Assembly (NCBI GenBank): GCA_029688995.1
Contig: JARULA010000001.1
Coordinates: 310,001-374,000, forward strand
DNA from: Marinilabiliaceae bacterium ANBcel2
Lineage (GTDB): Bacteria > Bacteroidota > Bacteroidia > Bacteroidales > Marinilabiliaceae
Reading direction: 5' to 3'
Length of the DNA: 64,000 nt
The notes under the pieces are model-generated. The model worked only from the letters and a program-made list of their open reading frames with translations, was not told where the DNA came from and did no database searches. Below, piece by piece: positions 16,522 through 27,232 of this stretch (its first letter is position 1; the number at the start of each line of letters is the position of its first letter). A program made the translations under genes and the position numbers.

Positions 16522-17994
16522 ATGAAGAAACTGGATCTTTTCATATTACGCAGCTATATTGGTCCGCTTGCAATAACATTTTTTATCTCCATGTTTATAT
16601 TGGTAATGCAATTTTTATGGAGATATGTTGACGATCTAGTTGGCAAAGGTCTTGAATGGACAGTTATGTTAGAGCTGCTATTTTATGCATCCTTACAAGT
16701 TGTGCCAATGGCCCTCCCCTTAGCTATCCTGTTAGCCTCGTTAATGACATTTGGTAATTTAGGGGAGAATTATGAATTAACAGCATTAAAAGCAGCAGGG
16801 ATATCACTCCAAAAAATAATGAGACCCATTACAGTTCTCACCTTACTTATATCAATACTTGCTTATGCATTCTCAAACAATGTTCTGCCGGTAGCAAACC
16901 TAAAACTGGTATCGCTACTTCACGGTATTAGAGAAACCAATCTTGAAATGGATATAAAAGAAGGCGTTTTCTATCAAGGGGTGGATGACTTTAGCATAAA
17001 AGTAGAAAAAAAGTCAAGAGACGGAAATATGCTTTATGATGTTATGATATATGACCACCGTGGCAGGCATAATCAAAACACCAATGTAACTTTGGCAGAT
17101 TCCGGTCAGCTTCAAATGTCTGAAGATCGAAGAAATCTTGTTTTAACTCTTTACGACGGAGTTAGATATGATGAAAGAATAAATCCTAATGAACAACAAA
17201 GACAAAGAAGATCGGACAACAGAATGTTTAGAACCGACAATTTTAAGCAGCAAACAGCAATAATGCAGGTCGAAGGATTTGATTTCTCAAGAACCGATGA
17301 AGAGCTTTTTAGTCAAAGTGACAGGATGAAAAATATATCACAATTAATAAATGATATAGATTCAATAAACAGAGAAAGAGATGTTTTTATTCAGTCTCTT
17401 GAAGAGAGGGCGGCTCTTTTTCATTTTAACAGACTAAGACAATCGCGCAATGAAAGAGTATCAATAATAGATTCAGCAAAAATTAGCAGTACCGATTCAC
17501 TTTTCAATATAGTTAGCGCATCAAACAAACATATCGCAATACAAAACGCAACAAGAACCATGCGTGATCAAAAACAGACTATAGATGACCAAATGAGATT
17601 TATAGAGAGGGAAGATGAAAGACTACGAAGGCACACCATGGAGCTACATCGCAAATTTACACTCTCAATAGCCTGTCTTATATTTTTCTTTATAGGAGCC
17701 CCTTTAGGTGCCATTATTAGAAAAGGAGGTTTGGGAATGCCCGTAGTTATTTCAGTTCTCTTTTTTGTAGTTTATTATATTGTAGATACTATGGGAGCAA
17801 AATTTGCACGCGAAGGTGTATGGCTGGTAGTTCAGGGTATGTGGCTATCTACTCTGGTGCTGCTACCAATAGGAGCCTTCCTCACATATAAATCGGCAAC
17901 CGATTCAAACCTCTTAAATGCAGATGTCTATTACTCCTTTTTAAATACGGTAAAACAGAATATTATAACCAGAATAAAGAGAGTTAAGGGTTAA
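16522..17994 (+). CDS. LptF/LptG family permease (YjgP/YjgQ)
   Basis: 490 residues from the ATG at 16522 (an in-frame TTG lies 9 bp upstream at 16513, less likely). It has the LptF/G plan: N-terminal membrane helices (residues ~10-120; [42 protein letters not shown]), a long periplasmic jellyroll-like middle with an inserted coiled-coil stretch (~220-350), and C-terminal helices ([21 protein letters not shown] ... [17 protein letters not shown]). The LptBFG ABC exporter pulls lipopolysaccharide out of the inner membrane for delivery to the Lpt bridge. Which of LptF or LptG it is cannot be decided, and its partner is not in the window. ribBA follows 53 bp downstream. Confidence 0.9.
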   Translation: MKKLDLFILRSYIGPLAITFFISMFILVMQFLWRYVDDLVGKGLEWTVMLELLFYASLQVVPMALPLAILLASLMTFGNLGENYELTALKAAGISLQKIMRPITVLTLLISILAYAFSNNVLPVANLKLVSLLHGIRETNLEMDIKEGVFYQGVDDFSIKVEKKSRDGNMLYDVMIYDHRGRHNQNTNVTLADSGQLQMSEDRRNLVLTLYDGVRYDERINPNEQQRQRRSDNRMFRTDNFKQQTAIMQVEGFDFSRTDEELFSQSDRMKNISQLINDIDSINRERDVFIQSLEERAALFHFNRLRQSRNERVSIIDSAKISSTDSLFNIVSASNKHIAIQNATRTMRDQKQTIDDQMRFIEREDERLRRHTMELHRKFTLSIACLIFFFIGAPLGAIIRKGGLGMPVVISVLFFVVYYIVDTMGAKFAREGVWLVVQGMWLSTLVLLPIGAFLTYKSATDSNLLNADVYYSFLNTVKQNIITRIKRVKG

Positions 17995-18047
17995 ACTGTA
18001 AACAAATTATCAATATCAACGTTTATTATTATTTATTAAATATATCC

Positions 18048-19295
18048 ATGCCTACACAAGAAAATTTCAAATTAAATAGTATAGAAGAAGCTATAGAAGC
18101 TATTAAAGAAGGAGAACTGGTAATTGTTGTTGATGATGAAGATCGTGAAAATGAAGGAGACTTTATTGCCGCAGCAGAATTAATAACTGCCGACAAGGTC
18201 AACTTTATGGCAAAGTATGGTCGGGGATTAATTTGTGCGCCAGTAACAGAAGAGAGGTGTGAAGAGCTTGAGTTAGACCTTATGGTAGGCACAAACACTG
18301 CACTTCATGCAACCCCATTTACCGTTTCTGTTGACCTTATAGGTCAAGGATGTACAACAGGTATCTCAACCTCAGACAGGGCAAAAACTCTTAAAGCGCT
18401 TTGTAATAAAGAGACTAAACCTGAAGATTTGGGCCGGCCCGGACATATTTTCCCCTTAAAAGCAAGAGAGAGAGGGGTAATAAGAAGAGCAGGACATACC
18501 GAAGCCTCTGTAGATTTGGCAAGACTTGCAGGATTGTGCCCTGTAGGGGTATTAGTGGAGATTATGAATGATGACGGTACAATGGCGAGATTGCCCGAGC
18601 TTATGAAGATAGCTGAAAGATTTAATCTCAAAATAATTACCATAAAAGACCTTATAGCATATCGCTTACAAAAAGAGAGTTTGATTGAGAAAGGAGAAAA
18701 AGTACACCTGCCAACAATGCATGGTGATTTCCAACTTATCCCTTTTAAACAAGTTTCTAACGGTCAGGAACACATGGCCCTTATAAAGGGTACATGGAAA
18801 GAAGATGAAGACATACTCGTTAGAGTACATTCAAGCTGTGCAACTGGTGATATCTTTGGATCGTTGCGCTGTGAATGCGGAGAGCAGCTTGCCAAAGCAA
18901 TGCAAACTATAGAAAAAGAGGGTAAAGGAGTTGTTGTTTATATGAATCAGGAAGGACGAGGGATCGGACTTATGGGTAAGATAAAAGCATATAAGCTTCA
19001 GGAAGAGGGGTATGACACAGTAGATGCCAATGTTGAACTTGGTTATGACGCTGATGAGAGAGATTATGGCGTGGGAGCCCAAATATTGAGATCATTAGGT
19101 GTAAAAAGGATGAGACTAATGACCAACAATCCTGTGAAAAGAATTGGTCTTGAAGGGTACGGATTAGAAATTGTGAAAAATATACCAATTGAGATAGAAC
19201 CAAATAAGTATAATAAGTTCTATATGCAGACAAAAAAATGCAAAATGGGACATAACCTGCAGTCACTTTCACTAAAAAAGATAAAATCTGACTAA
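18048..19295 (+). CDS. ribBA: Bifunctional 3,4-dihydroxy-2-butanone-4-phosphate synthase / GTP cyclohydrolase II
   Basis: 415 residues. The N-terminal half is Rib[12 protein letters not shown] at 29-39 and HTEASVDLA at 149-157, which makes the four-carbon riboflavin precursor from ribulose 5-phosphate. The C-terminal half is Rib[20 protein letters not shown] carries the three zinc cysteines, and [10 protein letters not shown] is the GTP-binding/catalytic motif; it opens GTP to the pyrimidine precursor. Both halves keep their key residues, so both activities are expected. Cytoplasmic. It is 53 bp after the LptF/G gene. Nothing resembling an FMN riboswitch was seen upstream. Confidence 0.96.
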   Translation: MPTQENFKLNSIEEAIEAIKEGELVIVVDDEDRENEGDFIAAAELITADKVNFMAKYGRGLICAPVTEERCEELELDLMVGTNTALHATPFTVSVDLIGQGCTTGISTSDRAKTLKALCNKETKPEDLGRPGHIFPLKARERGVIRRAGHTEASVDLARLAGLCPVGVLVEIMNDDGTMARLPELMKIAERFNLKIITIKDLIAYRLQKESLIEKGEKVHLPTMHGDFQLIPFKQVSNGQEHMALIKGTWKEDEDILVRVHSSCATGDIFGSLRCECGEQLAKAMQTIEKEGKGVVVYMNQEGRGIGLMGKIKAYKLQEEGYDTVDANVELGYDADERDYGVGAQILRSLGVKRMRLMTNNPVKRIGLEGYGLEIVKNIPIEIEPNKYNKFYMQTKKCKMGHNLQSLSLKKIKSD

Positions 19296-19391
19296 TTGTC
19301 ATTTTTTATGACATCCTTAAAGAAAAAGGATTTAAATTAATGCCATTTTAACGTGATTAAACAGTAATATGTATATGGCATACCCTTTGAT

Positions 19392-19422
19392 TGTTTTATA
19401 GCGAATTTGAAAACGTAATTTG
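19392..19422 (+). promoter_or_regulatory. Possible dnaK promoter
   Basis: TTG at 19392-19394, 21 bp, then TAATTTG at 19416-19422, one base short of the TAnnTTTG consensus. It lies 28 bp before the dnaK ATG. AATTTGAAAAC occurs twice in tandem here (19404-19414 and 19418-19428). No CIRCE inverted repeat was found. Confidence 0.3.
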
Positions 19423-19449
19423 AAAACATTATAAAACAATCAATTAAAA

Positions 19450-21372
19450 ATGGGAAAAATTATAGGAATAGACTTGGGAACTACCAACTCTTGCGTTTCA
19501 GTAATGGAAGGTAATGAAGGTGTTGTTATCCCAAATAGTGAAGGAAAAAGAACCACACCTTCAATTGTGGCTTTTGTGGAAAATGGTGAGCGCAAAGTAG
19601 GTGATCCTGCAAAACGTCAAGCCATTACAAACCCCACAAAAACGATATATTCAATAAAACGATTTATGGGGACTATGTATGATGATATCCCCAATGAAAT
19701 AGGTCGTACTTCATATAAGGTTGTTAAAGGCGAAAACAACACTCCAAGGGTTGAGATCGATGACCGCAAATACTCTCCACAGGAGATCTCTGCTATGGTT
19801 CTTCAAAAAATGAAGAAAACTGCAGAGGATTATCTCGGCCAGGAAGTTTCTGAAGCAGTTATTACTGTTCCTGCATATTTTAATGATGCACAACGTCAAG
19901 CAACCAAAGAGGCAGGAGAAATTGCGGGATTAACTGTAAAAAGAATTATCAACGAGCCAACTGCTGCTTCTCTGGCATATGGATTAGACAAGCAGGATAA
20001 GGATATGAAAGTAGCTGTATTTGACCTTGGTGGTGGAACTTTCGATATCAGTATTCTTGAACTTGGAGATGGAGTATTTGAGGTGAAATCAACCAATGGC
20101 GATACACATTTGGGTGGTGATGATTTTGATGATGTAATAATTGACTGGTTGGCAGAAGAGTTTAAAAAAGATGAAGGTATTGATCTTAAAAAAGATCCAA
20201 TGGCACTTCAAAGACTTAAAGATGCTGCCGAAAAGGCAAAAGTTGAGCTCTCAAGCGGAACCTCAACTGAAATAAACCTGCCATACATTATGCCGGTTGA
20301 TGGAATCCCAAAACACCTTGTAAAAACTTTAACAAGAGCTCAGTTTGAACAGTTGGCCGATACTCTTATACAAAGAGCTCTTGAACCATGTAAGCTTGCT
20401 CTTAAAGATGCAGGACTATCATCATCAGATATTGATGAGGTTATATTGGTAGGAGGATCAACAAGGATTCCTGCTATTCAAAAACTGGTTGAAGATTTCT
20501 TTGGTAAAAAACCTTCAAAGGGTGTTAATCCCGACGAAGTGGTTGCAATTGGAGCAGCGATTCAGGGTGGTGTATTAACAGGTGAGGTTAAAGATGTATT
20601 ACTTCTTGATGTTACTCCCCTATCTCTTGGTATTGAAACTATGGGTGGGGTTATGACCAAACTTATAGAGTCAAATACAACTATTCCATCTAAAAAATCA
20701 GAAACTTTTACCACTGCTGCAGATAACCAGCCCTCGGTAGAGATTCATGTATTGCAGGGAGAACGTCCAATGGCTAAAGATAATAAAACAATAGGCCGAT
20801 TCCATCTGGACGGAATTCCGCCTTCGCCAAGAGGGGTTCCACAAATTGAGGTTACATTTGATATTGATGCCAATGGTATTCTAAATGTAAATGCTAAGGA
20901 TAAAGCTACCGGCAAAGAGCAAAGTATTCGCATAGAAGCTTCATCGGGTCTTTCTGAAGAGGAGATTAACAAAATGAAGCAAGAAGCAGAAGCTAATGCC
21001 GAAGCTGATCAAAAAGAGAAAGAGAGAGTTGAGAAAATCAATACTGCCGATACTTTGATTTTCCAGACTGAAAAACAGCTGAAAGATTATGGAGATAAAA
21101 TTCCGGCAGAAAAGAAGCAGCCTATTGAGGCGGCATTAGAAAAGCTAAAAGAGGCTAAAAAGAGCGAAGATCTTGAAGCTATTGATAATGCAACCAATGA
21201 ACTAAATACAGTGTTTCAAGCTGCTTCACAAGATATGTATAATGCAAGTCAACAAGCAGGTGAAGCTGCAGGCGAAGAAGAAGCAACAGGCTCATCAGAT
21301 CAACAATCATCCGAAAATAAAAAAGATGATGATGATGAAGTAACCGACGTTGACTTTGAAGAGGTAAAATAA
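19450..21372 (+). CDS. dnaK: Hsp70 chaperone DnaK
   Basis: 640 residues, full length. ATPase domain motifs: [16 protein letters not shown] near the N terminus, the phosphate-2 loop [14 protein letters not shown] at about 196-209, and [13 protein letters not shown]. Substrate-binding domain from about 390 ([20 protein letters not shown]), a helical lid, and an acidic end [15 protein letters not shown]. It folds and refolds proteins with DnaJ and GrpE, neither of which is encoded here. It stands alone between ribBA and a strong terminator; a solitary dnaK away from grpE/dnaJ is usual in Bacteroidota. Confidence 0.98.
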   Translation: MGKIIGIDLGTTNSCVSVMEGNEGVVIPNSEGKRTTPSIVAFVENGERKVGDPAKRQAITNPTKTIYSIKRFMGTMYDDIPNEIGRTSYKVVKGENNTPRVEIDDRKYSPQEISAMVLQKMKKTAEDYLGQEVSEAVITVPAYFNDAQRQATKEAGEIAGLTVKRIINEPTAASLAYGLDKQDKDMKVAVFDLGGGTFDISILELGDGVFEVKSTNGDTHLGGDDFDDVIIDWLAEEFKKDEGIDLKKDPMALQRLKDAAEKAKVELSSGTSTEINLPYIMPVDGIPKHLVKTLTRAQFEQLADTLIQRALEPCKLALKDAGLSSSDIDEVILVGGSTRIPAIQKLVEDFFGKKPSKGVNPDEVVAIGAAIQGGVLTGEVKDVLLLDVTPLSLGIETMGGVMTKLIESNTTIPSKKSETFTTAADNQPSVEIHVLQGERPMAKDNKTIGRFHLDGIPPSPRGVPQIEVTFDIDANGILNVNAKDKATGKEQSIRIEASSGLSEEEINKMKQEAEANAEADQKEKERVEKINTADTLIFQTEKQLKDYGDKIPAEKKQPIEAALEKLKEAKKSEDLEAIDNATNELNTVFQAASQDMYNASQQAGEAAGEEEATGSSDQQSSENKKDDDDEVTDVDFEEVK

Positions 21373-21391
21373 AAGATCTCTAAAAGAGAAT

Positions 21392-21430
21392 TAAAAATGC
21401 TGTAACCGAAAATCGGTTACAGCATTTTTT
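21392..21430. terminator. Bidirectional terminator between dnaK and xseB
   Basis: AAAAATGCTGTAACCGA pairs with TCGGTTACAGCATTTTT around an AAAA-type loop, with T- and A-runs outside. It separates convergent genes. Confidence 0.88.
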
Positions 21431-21450
21431 AATTATTCCTATATAAAAAA

Positions 21451-21654
21451 TTACTCATTATCAATCTCTTTAAGCACCTTTTCAACTTCCTCCTCGGTCT
21501 GTAACAACTTTTTTCTACACAAGTATATTAAAAAAGAGACTCGCTTTACCTTAGCAGAAAGATCATCCACATCAAGTTCCTCTTCTTCCATCTTACTTAA
21601 AATATCTTCTATCTCTGTTACTGCTTCTTTATAACTTAACTCTTTATCACTCAT
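21451..21654 (-). CDS. xseB: Exodeoxyribonuclease VII small subunit
   Basis: 67 residues, the usual size. The sequence SYKEAVTEIEDILSKMEEEELDVDDLS matches the helical XseB family. Several XseB subunits assemble with XseA to degrade single-stranded DNA. xseA ends 38 bp upstream in the same direction, supporting the call. Confidence 0.9.
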   Translation of the reverse strand: MSDKELSYKEAVTEIEDILSKMEEEELDVDDLSAKVKRVSFLIYLCRKKLLQTEEEVEKVLKEIDNE

Positions 21655-21692
21655 AATTAAAATATTTATAATATAACGCCTTATAAAAAATT

Positions 21693-23057
21693 CTATTCAA
21701 TCTTACTATTTACATTACCATCACGTAAACGAGTAGTTATCTCATCACCACTTTTCAATTCAGCTGAATCTTTTACTACTTTCCCATTTTTGTAGGTAAT
21801 GGCAAAACCTTTTTTTAAAACAACTTCGGGATCATTCAATTTATTGTTACGATCAAGAAAAAGTAGTCGCTCCTTCTCTCTTTTAAATATACCCGAAATT
21901 TGCGAACTAAAAGTGGAAGTAAAATTGCCTATTCTCTTTCTCTCATCTTTAAAAACAGACCCCGGTAATCGATTAACAGTTGATTCATAATCCTTTAACT
22001 GATTTTTACACCTCTCACCAAAAGAGTTAACCTTAACAGGTAACTGACCAGCAAGTTGCATCAATCTATATTTTCTGTTATGCATCAACCGGTTTATACC
22101 AGGAACAAATGAGTATGAAAGTTTATTAAGCCTTTTTCTTTCCCCGCTTAAATAATCAAATACTTTAAACTTAAGATCGGCACCGGCAGAATTAATTCTC
22201 TCAAGATAACTTCCTGCTCCCGTAATTAAAAAACCTGCAACAGCAGTTGGGGTTTTTTGACTGGTATGGGCAACAATATCAGCTACAGAGTTATCCCTTT
22301 CATGCCCTATGCCGGTAATAACAGGCAAAGGAAACTGAGCAATATGGCTGGCAATATTATAATCATCAAAACAGAGAAGATCAGTAGAGGCTCCTCCACC
22401 TCTTATCAAAACAACAAGGTCGAAGAGATCTACATAACTGTTAACTCTTCCAAAAGCATTCACAACTGAACCAACTGCCTGATCTCCCTGCATTACAGCA
22501 GGAAACAGTTTATAATAAAATTTAATTCCATGCTCATTACTGTCTAATTGATGAACAAAATCCTCATAACCTGCAGCAGAAGGCGATGAAATAATAGCTA
22601 TACGTTGAGAAACTATAGGAAGAGGAAGTTCTCTGTTCATGTTTATAACTCCCTCCTTTTCAAGCCTTTTTAAAACCTCTCTGCGTTGCTGCTCCAAATC
22701 ACCAAGAGTATATGCAGGATCAATATCTTTAATATTTAAGCTTAATCCATAAAGTTCCTGAAACTCAACAGATACATTAAGCATAACCTTTATACCCTTA
22801 GTAAGTTTTTGCCCTGTAGAATTCTGAAAATAAGGCTTTAACATTCGATAAGTATAACTCCATGCAATGGCCCTTGCTTTAGCAGTTATATTATCCGAAG
22901 CCTCATCACGTTCTACAAGATCAATATAACAGTGACCTGCCCTACTTTCGGTAAGCGATGCAATTTCACCTCTAACCCATATAGTACCGGGAAATGATGA
23001 TTTCAACTCTCCTTTAATCTTAATATTAAGCTCCCGAAGTGTTAATGCGTTCTTCAT
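21693..23057 (-). CDS. xseA: Exodeoxyribonuclease VII large subunit
   Basis: About 454 residues from the ATG at 23057 (a GTG directly before it at 23060 is possible). N-terminal OB-fold (LTLRELNIKIKGELKSSFPGTIWVRGE; GHCYIDLVE), then the nuclease domain with IAIISSPSAAGYEDF, DLVVLIRGGGASTDLLCFDD and ITGIGHERDNSVADIVAHTSQKTPTAVA, all diagnostic of XseA, and a C-terminal coiled region ending in GFAITYKNGK. With XseB it degrades ssDNA from both ends in repair. It lies between the MORN-repeat gene (13 bp) and xseB. Confidence 0.95.
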   Translation of the reverse strand: MKNALTLRELNIKIKGELKSSFPGTIWVRGEIASLTESRAGHCYIDLVERDEASDNITAKARAIAWSYTYRMLKPYFQNSTGQKLTKGIKVMLNVSVEFQELYGLSLNIKDIDPAYTLGDLEQQRREVLKRLEKEGVINMNRELPLPIVSQRIAIISSPSAAGYEDFVHQLDSNEHGIKFYYKLFPAVMQGDQAVGSVVNAFGRVNSYVDLFDLVVLIRGGGASTDLLCFDDYNIASHIAQFPLPVITGIGHERDNSVADIVAHTSQKTPTAVAGFLITGAGSYLERINSAGADLKFKVFDYLSGERKRLNKLSYSFVPGINRLMHNRKYRLMQLAGQLPVKVNSFGERCKNQLKDYESTVNRLPGSVFKDERKRIGNFTSTFSSQISGIFKREKERLLFLDRNNKLNDPEVVLKKGFAITYKNGKVVKDSAELKSGDEITTRLRDGNVNSKIE

Positions 23058-23070
23058 CACTACCTTGTTT

Positions 23071-23901
23071 TTACATTCCTAAAAAATATCGATCGGGATT
23101 ATCATGAAAATCTTCAGGATCATTTAATCTGCCCCTGTTCTCTTCAAACTCACGAAAACGCTCCTGCTCCCTGGCATCAAGCTGATCAGCCTCCTCGGCA
23201 ACACCATTCTCATAGTTTAAACGAGATGACTGATTACCCAAACTATCAAAGAAAAACCAGGGACCATGCTGACGACCTCTGTTATACATTCCATAAACTT
23301 CACGCCGGCCATTTTTATAATATACTGTATAGGAGCCGTGAAGCTCTCCATCACGAAAAGTTGCTTCTAATCGTTTGTTGCCATCCCGAAAGTAAACTTT
23401 CTCCTTTCCATCCTGAACCCCATCTTTCCACTCTTTAACAGAAGCCTTATTACCATTTGAATAATATACTACCGATATACCGTTACGTTGGTTATTCTTA
23501 TAATGCTCCTCAGCAACCAGACGTCCTCTGTCACTATACAACTTCCATTTTCCGGTTTTCTTTTCTCCTTTAAATGTCCCTTCAGCAACTTTTTGTCCAT
23601 AACGGTTAAACAACTTAGCATCACCATACTCACCCTTTTCATCATACTCTATAACAGCCATCTTTCTGCCACTAGGATAATAACGCACCATCTCTCCCAC
23701 AGGTTTATCATCTACAAAAAAAGCTGTGTACATAGTTTGCCCATTACTATATTCACGCTCCCAATGTCCCTGTCTTAATCCCTGCTCATCTTTATAATTA
23801 ACAGGATGATCATTTTCGCCGGGAGATATAGTACTAGCCTCCTGCGACAAAATATCTGAAACAAAGATGCAACTCAAAAAGAGTAAAATAAAAATCCTCA
23901 T
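23071..23901 (-). CDS. Secreted MORN-variant (YwqK-like) repeat protein
   Basis: 276 residues from the ATG at 23901 (a GTG at 23910 is the alternative). A signal peptide (MRIFILLFLSCIFVSDILSQ) is followed by about eight repeats of ~23 residues of the type G..VYY.NG....VKEW.DG..DG, i.e. the MORN-variant motif seen in proteins often labelled YwqK-like antitoxins. Examples: GYTVYYKNGRREVYGMYNRG, TGKWKLYSDRGRLVAEEHYK. The C terminus is charged and lacks a sorting domain. A toxin-antitoxin role is not supported because there is no toxin neighbour and the protein is exported. It lies between cdd and xseA in a close minus-strand run. Function unknown. Confidence 0.78.
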   Translation of the reverse strand: MRIFILLFLSCIFVSDILSQEASTISPGENDHPVNYKDEQGLRQGHWEREYSNGQTMYTAFFVDDKPVGEMVRYYPSGRKMAVIEYDEKGEYGDAKLFNRYGQKVAEGTFKGEKKTGKWKLYSDRGRLVAEEHYKNNQRNGISVVYYSNGNKASVKEWKDGVQDGKEKVYFRDGNKRLEATFRDGELHGSYTVYYKNGRREVYGMYNRGRQHGPWFFFDSLGNQSSRLNYENGVAEEADQLDAREQERFREFEENRGRLNDPEDFHDNPDRYFLGM

Positions 23902-23922
23902 ATTAAACACCTCAATTTAAAT

Positions 23923-24393
23923 TTATTTATTCATAAATGATAAAGGAAGCAAATCTACTGATTTTTCAAACTTCAAAATTCTATTTTTACCTGCAAGAAT
24001 TAAAGGAAAATCACCATTACGCATTGCGACTTCAGCCATAACTTGTCTGCACTCACCACAAGGGGTTATAACTTCATCTGTTAACTTCTCATTTTTTAAA
24101 GCAACTACAACCATAAGTTTTATTGAGAGATGTGAAAAGTTTGCCCCCCAATTAGAAAGAGCCACCTGCTCAGCGCATATCCCTGCCGGGAAGGCGGCAT
24201 TCTCCTGATTGTTGCCCGTAACCACCCTATTATCATGCAATAACAGAGCAGAACCAACCTTAAAGTTTGAATATGGAGAGTATGCATTACCGGCAGCCTT
24301 AATAGCCTTATTAAGCAGCTCATATTCTAAAGAGTTAAGCTCATTTAAATTATCAAACTCTGTAACAGCAATTTTTAATATAAGCTCCTTCAT
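23923..24393 (-). CDS. cdd: Cytidine deaminase
   Basis: 156 residues. Zinc-dependent deaminase of cytidine/deoxycytidine in pyrimidine salvage. The active-site CAEQVAL at 73-79 (zinc ligand Cys73, proton shuttle Glu75) and PCGECRQ at 111-117 (Cys112, Cys115) are intact, and AYSPYSNFKVGSALL at 37-51 is the family's N-terminal motif. Homotetrameric type by length. It is 21 bp upstream of the MORN-repeat gene. Confidence 0.95.
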   Translation of the reverse strand: MKELILKIAVTEFDNLNELNSLEYELLNKAIKAAGNAYSPYSNFKVGSALLLHDNRVVTGNNQENAAFPAGICAEQVALSNWGANFSHLSIKLMVVVALKNEKLTDEVITPCGECRQVMAEVAMRNGDFPLILAGKNRILKFEKSVDLLPLSFMNK

Positions 24394-24478
24394 ATTTTAC
24401 TATCAATAAAAAAAAATCACAGCTATAAAAAAAGATTATGCAATCTTCAACCTCCACATCCTCTTTAAAAAACCTGTT

Positions 24479-25420
24479 TTACCTCAATTTTATAATATCC
24501 CCGCTATCAGGCTCCTCACCTTCTTGCAAATCATTATAGCGATATAATCTATTAAGCCGTACACCATACTGTTGAGAAACATCAAACAGTGTCTCCCCCT
24601 CTTTCATTCGATGCTCCGGATGGTCGGGATGTGAGTTGCGACGCTTTCGCTCTATATAAAGAATTCTAAATTTACTAATATCTGCATCACGCGGCAAATC
24701 ATTATATTCGGGAAGTTCCCATTCCCGTAAATCAAACATATCTGCAATTATTTTAAAATTATCGCCAGGCAAAAGCTCAATATACTTAACACCATTATTA
24801 TATGAAACCGGACGTCTTTCATATGGATCTATTATAAGATCTCCTGAAGCATCATGTCTTTGAGTAGCTCTTCTTGATCTACGAGCTGTTTCACTAATAT
24901 CCTGATCCAGCTTATAGAGCTCATTATCTTCTATAATCTTAATTAATAGTCGTGCATAGCTGGGGTTGGTAGCATACCCGGCACGACTCAATTCATGAGC
25001 CCAACCTTTATAATCGGTTGTAGCCAACTCAAACAGTCCGGCATAACGGTCACGACCGGTCAAAAACTCCGAATGATCTTCAAAAGAGCTAAGTGGATTA
25101 TCATATTTTCTAAAACACTCGTTACGTGCATCATCATGATGATAAGTGCGCGCTCCCTCCCAATCGCGATGGCATTTAATTCCAAAGTGGTTTTTTGCAT
25201 TTTTAGCCAGATGGCTATTACCACTTCCCGACTCCAAAATGCCTTGTGCAAGTTTTATTGATGCCGGAATTCCGGTTCTTTGCATATCATTTACAGCCCA
25301 CGCCTTATAGGTTTCTATATATTCAGCAGTAGTGATGCGACTTCCACCATAAACATTATTAAAGAAAAAGAGATAAATAAAAGAGGTGATAACAAGGGAA
25401 AAGATAGATTTACCGGCCAT
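24479..25420 (-). CDS. Secreted glucosaminidase (muramidase-like, GH73 type) with LysM-like domain
   Basis: 313 residues. A signal/anchor segment at residues 5-25, then a glucosaminidase domain (~30-175): AEYIETYKAWAVNDMQRTG, IKLAQGILESGSGNSHLA with likely catalytic Glu63, NHFGIKCHRDWEG, and GYATNPSYARLLIKIIE. This is the family of flagellar-type peptidoglycan hydrolases that cleave N-acetylglucosaminyl bonds. The C-terminal ~45 residues (HRMKEGETLFDVSQQYGVRL ... GDIIKLR) form a LysM-like wall-binding unit, and a weaker LysM-like unit precedes it (YIELLPGDNFKIIADMF). It acts in the periplasm on cell-wall turnover. Neighbours fmt and cdd are housekeeping genes and do not refine the role. Confidence 0.9.
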   Translation of the reverse strand: MAGKSIFSLVITSFIYLFFFNNVYGGSRITTAEYIETYKAWAVNDMQRTGIPASIKLAQGILESGSGNSHLAKNAKNHFGIKCHRDWEGARTYHHDDARNECFRKYDNPLSSFEDHSEFLTGRDRYAGLFELATTDYKGWAHELSRAGYATNPSYARLLIKIIEDNELYKLDQDISETARRSRRATQRHDASGDLIIDPYERRPVSYNNGVKYIELLPGDNFKIIADMFDLREWELPEYNDLPRDADISKFRILYIERKRRNSHPDHPEHRMKEGETLFDVSQQYGVRLNRLYRYNDLQEGEEPDSGDIIKLR

Positions 25421-25494
25421 GGTTAATTAGTTCTTAATGAAAGATAATATATAAGATGTACAAATATAAAAATATCAATAATGGAAATGGTCTC

Positions 25495-26454
25495 TTACTT
25501 AAAAAAAGTTCCTGACTTAACTCTATACCCTTTCAAAAAATCATTGGTTAGCATTCTTTTTTTTCCTGCCGGTTGAAGCTCAATAATTTTTAATGCTCCA
25601 TTAGCACACCCAACTATTAAATTACCATCTTGAGAAATAGATAGCTCTCCTGCAGCCAAATCATCTCGTTTTACAATTGAGGAGCTAAAGATTTTAAAAT
25701 TTATGCTGTTCTCCTCATCAGGAACATACATTAAAGTCCATGCTCCAGGGTACGGACTTAAACCGCGAATCTTATTTTGGACAGTTTCAACATTACTATC
25801 CCACTCAATTTTACAATCATCACGAAAAATCTTAGGAGCAAACTTTAACTCTTTAACCTCGATACTTTTTTGAGATAGTGTTTCTACTTTATCTGCAGCA
25901 ATATCTTTTACAGTTTCAACTACCAAAAAAGCACCCTTCTCCATCAATTTATTATGCAAAGTTCCTGCGTTATCATCATCTTCTATCGCAACAGTCTCCT
26001 GCTTTATAATATTTCCTGTATCAATTTTATGATCGATAAAAAATGTAGTGACACCTGTCTGCTTCTCTCCATTAATTAAAGCATGATTTATAGGTGCTGC
26101 TCCCCTGTACTGAGGTAACAATGAAGCATGTAGATTAAAAGTTCCCTTAGAAGGCATACTCCAAACAACCTCGGGTAACATTCTAAAAGCTACCACCACC
26201 TGTAGGTCGGCTTTATACTTTTTCAATTGAGAGATAAACTGAGGATCTTTTAAATTATCAGGCTGTAAAACAGGGATATTAAAACTTTCGGCAATAAGTT
26301 TTACATCTGAAGATTTAACTTTACGGCCCCTCCCTGCTGGCTTATCAGGAGCAGTAACAACAGCAACAACATTAGCTCCACTATCACACATTTTATTTAA
26401 AATGTATGATGCAAATTGGGGAGTTCCCATAAAAACAATACGTAAATTTTTCAT
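25495..26454 (-). CDS. fmt: Methionyl-tRNA formyltransferase
   Basis: 319 residues. It formylates the initiator Met-tRNA using 10-formyl-tetrahydrofolate. Catalytic Asn107 and His109 are in FNLHASLLPQYRGAAPIN and Asp145 in DHKIDTGNI. The N terminus MKNLRIVFMGTPQFA is typical. The C-terminal OB-like domain (GLSPYPGAWTLM ... KGYRVKSGTFFK) binds the acceptor stem. Cytoplasmic. It is separated from the rubrerythrin gene upstream by a terminator. Confidence 0.96.
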   Translation of the reverse strand: MKNLRIVFMGTPQFASYILNKMCDSGANVVAVVTAPDKPAGRGRKVKSSDVKLIAESFNIPVLQPDNLKDPQFISQLKKYKADLQVVVAFRMLPEVVWSMPSKGTFNLHASLLPQYRGAAPINHALINGEKQTGVTTFFIDHKIDTGNIIKQETVAIEDDDNAGTLHNKLMEKGAFLVVETVKDIAADKVETLSQKSIEVKELKFAPKIFRDDCKIEWDSNVETVQNKIRGLSPYPGAWTLMYVPDEENSINFKIFSSSIVKRDDLAAGELSISQDGNLIVGCANGALKIIELQPAGKKRMLTNDFLKGYRVKSGTFFK

Positions 26455-26504
26455 TCAAAATAACAATTTTGTTTTAAGTAGTCGATATTATCTACATCCC
26501 ATTA

Positions 26505-26552
26505 CAAAAATTGATAGTCTGACCACCAAAAGTCAGGAGGTCAGACTATCAA
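26505..26552 (-). terminator. Terminator after rubrerythrin
   Basis: TTGATAGTCTGACC (26511-26524) pairs perfectly with GGTCAGACTATCAA (26539-26552). On the minus strand the hairpin is followed by a T-run (AAAAA on the plus strand at 26506-26510). Confidence 0.82.
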
Positions 26553-26573
26553 TATAGTAGTTACATAATTCCT

Positions 26574-27152
26574 TTAATAGTTTTGAGTGTCTATCTCAAA
26601 ATGATCACGCGAATGGTTACAAGCAGGACACTCCTTAGGAGCTTTATTTGCTTCATGAATAAATCCACAATTACGACATCTCCATCTTACCTTCTCATCA
26701 CGCTCAAACACTTTCCCATTCTCAACATTTGCCAAAAGTGCCAAATAACGAGCCTCATGCTCTTTTTCAACCTTAGCTATATTTTTAAAGGCGCTTGCAA
26801 TCTTAGGGAATCCTTCTTTGATTGCTATCTCTGCAAATTCAGGATAAAGATCTGCCCACTCTTCATTTTCTCCATCGGCAGCTGCCTTAAGATTTTCAGA
26901 GGTAGAGCCAACTTTTCCTGCGGGGAAAGTTGCATTTATCTCAACCATTCCGCCTTCCAAGAATTTAAAAAATCTTTTAGCATGCTCAAGCTCTTGATCT
27001 GCAGTTTCTAAAAAGATGGCCTCAATTTGAAGATAACCCTCTTTACGAGCCTGTTTTGCAAACATAGTATAGCGACTACGAGCCTGAGACTCACCTGCAA
27101 ATGCTTTAAGCAAATTCTTTTCAGTTTCTGTTCCTTTCAACGATTTTTCCAT
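26574..27152 (-). CDS. rbr: Rubrerythrin
   Basis: 192 residues. The N-terminal ferritin-like four-helix domain carries the diiron ligands (ESQARSRY from Glu21; [13 protein letters not shown] around 49-62; [22 protein letters not shown]). The C-terminal rubredoxin-like domain has CRNC at 159-162 and CPAC at 175-178, binding one iron. It reduces hydrogen peroxide with electrons from NAD(P)H-dependent partners and is characteristic of anaerobes and microaerophiles. It is monocistronic, bounded by its own terminator. Confidence 0.96.
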   Translation of the reverse strand: MEKSLKGTETEKNLLKAFAGESQARSRYTMFAKQARKEGYLQIEAIFLETADQELEHAKRFFKFLEGGMVEINATFPAGKVGSTSENLKAAADGENEEWADLYPEFAEIAIKEGFPKIASAFKNIAKVEKEHEARYLALLANVENGKVFERDEKVRWRCRNCGFIHEANKAPKECPACNHSRDHFEIDTQNY

Positions 27153-27232
27153 AATTCATTACTATTTTAAATAACTATTCGAAAATAGCTTTAAGATAGT
27201 TGAGAATGAAAATAAATTAAGCAATTAACAAG

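Noticed and set aside
23071-23901. MORN-variant protein as the antitoxin of a toxin-antitoxin pair
   Set aside because: It has a signal peptide and no toxin-like neighbour; the YwqK antitoxin label is only a family name.
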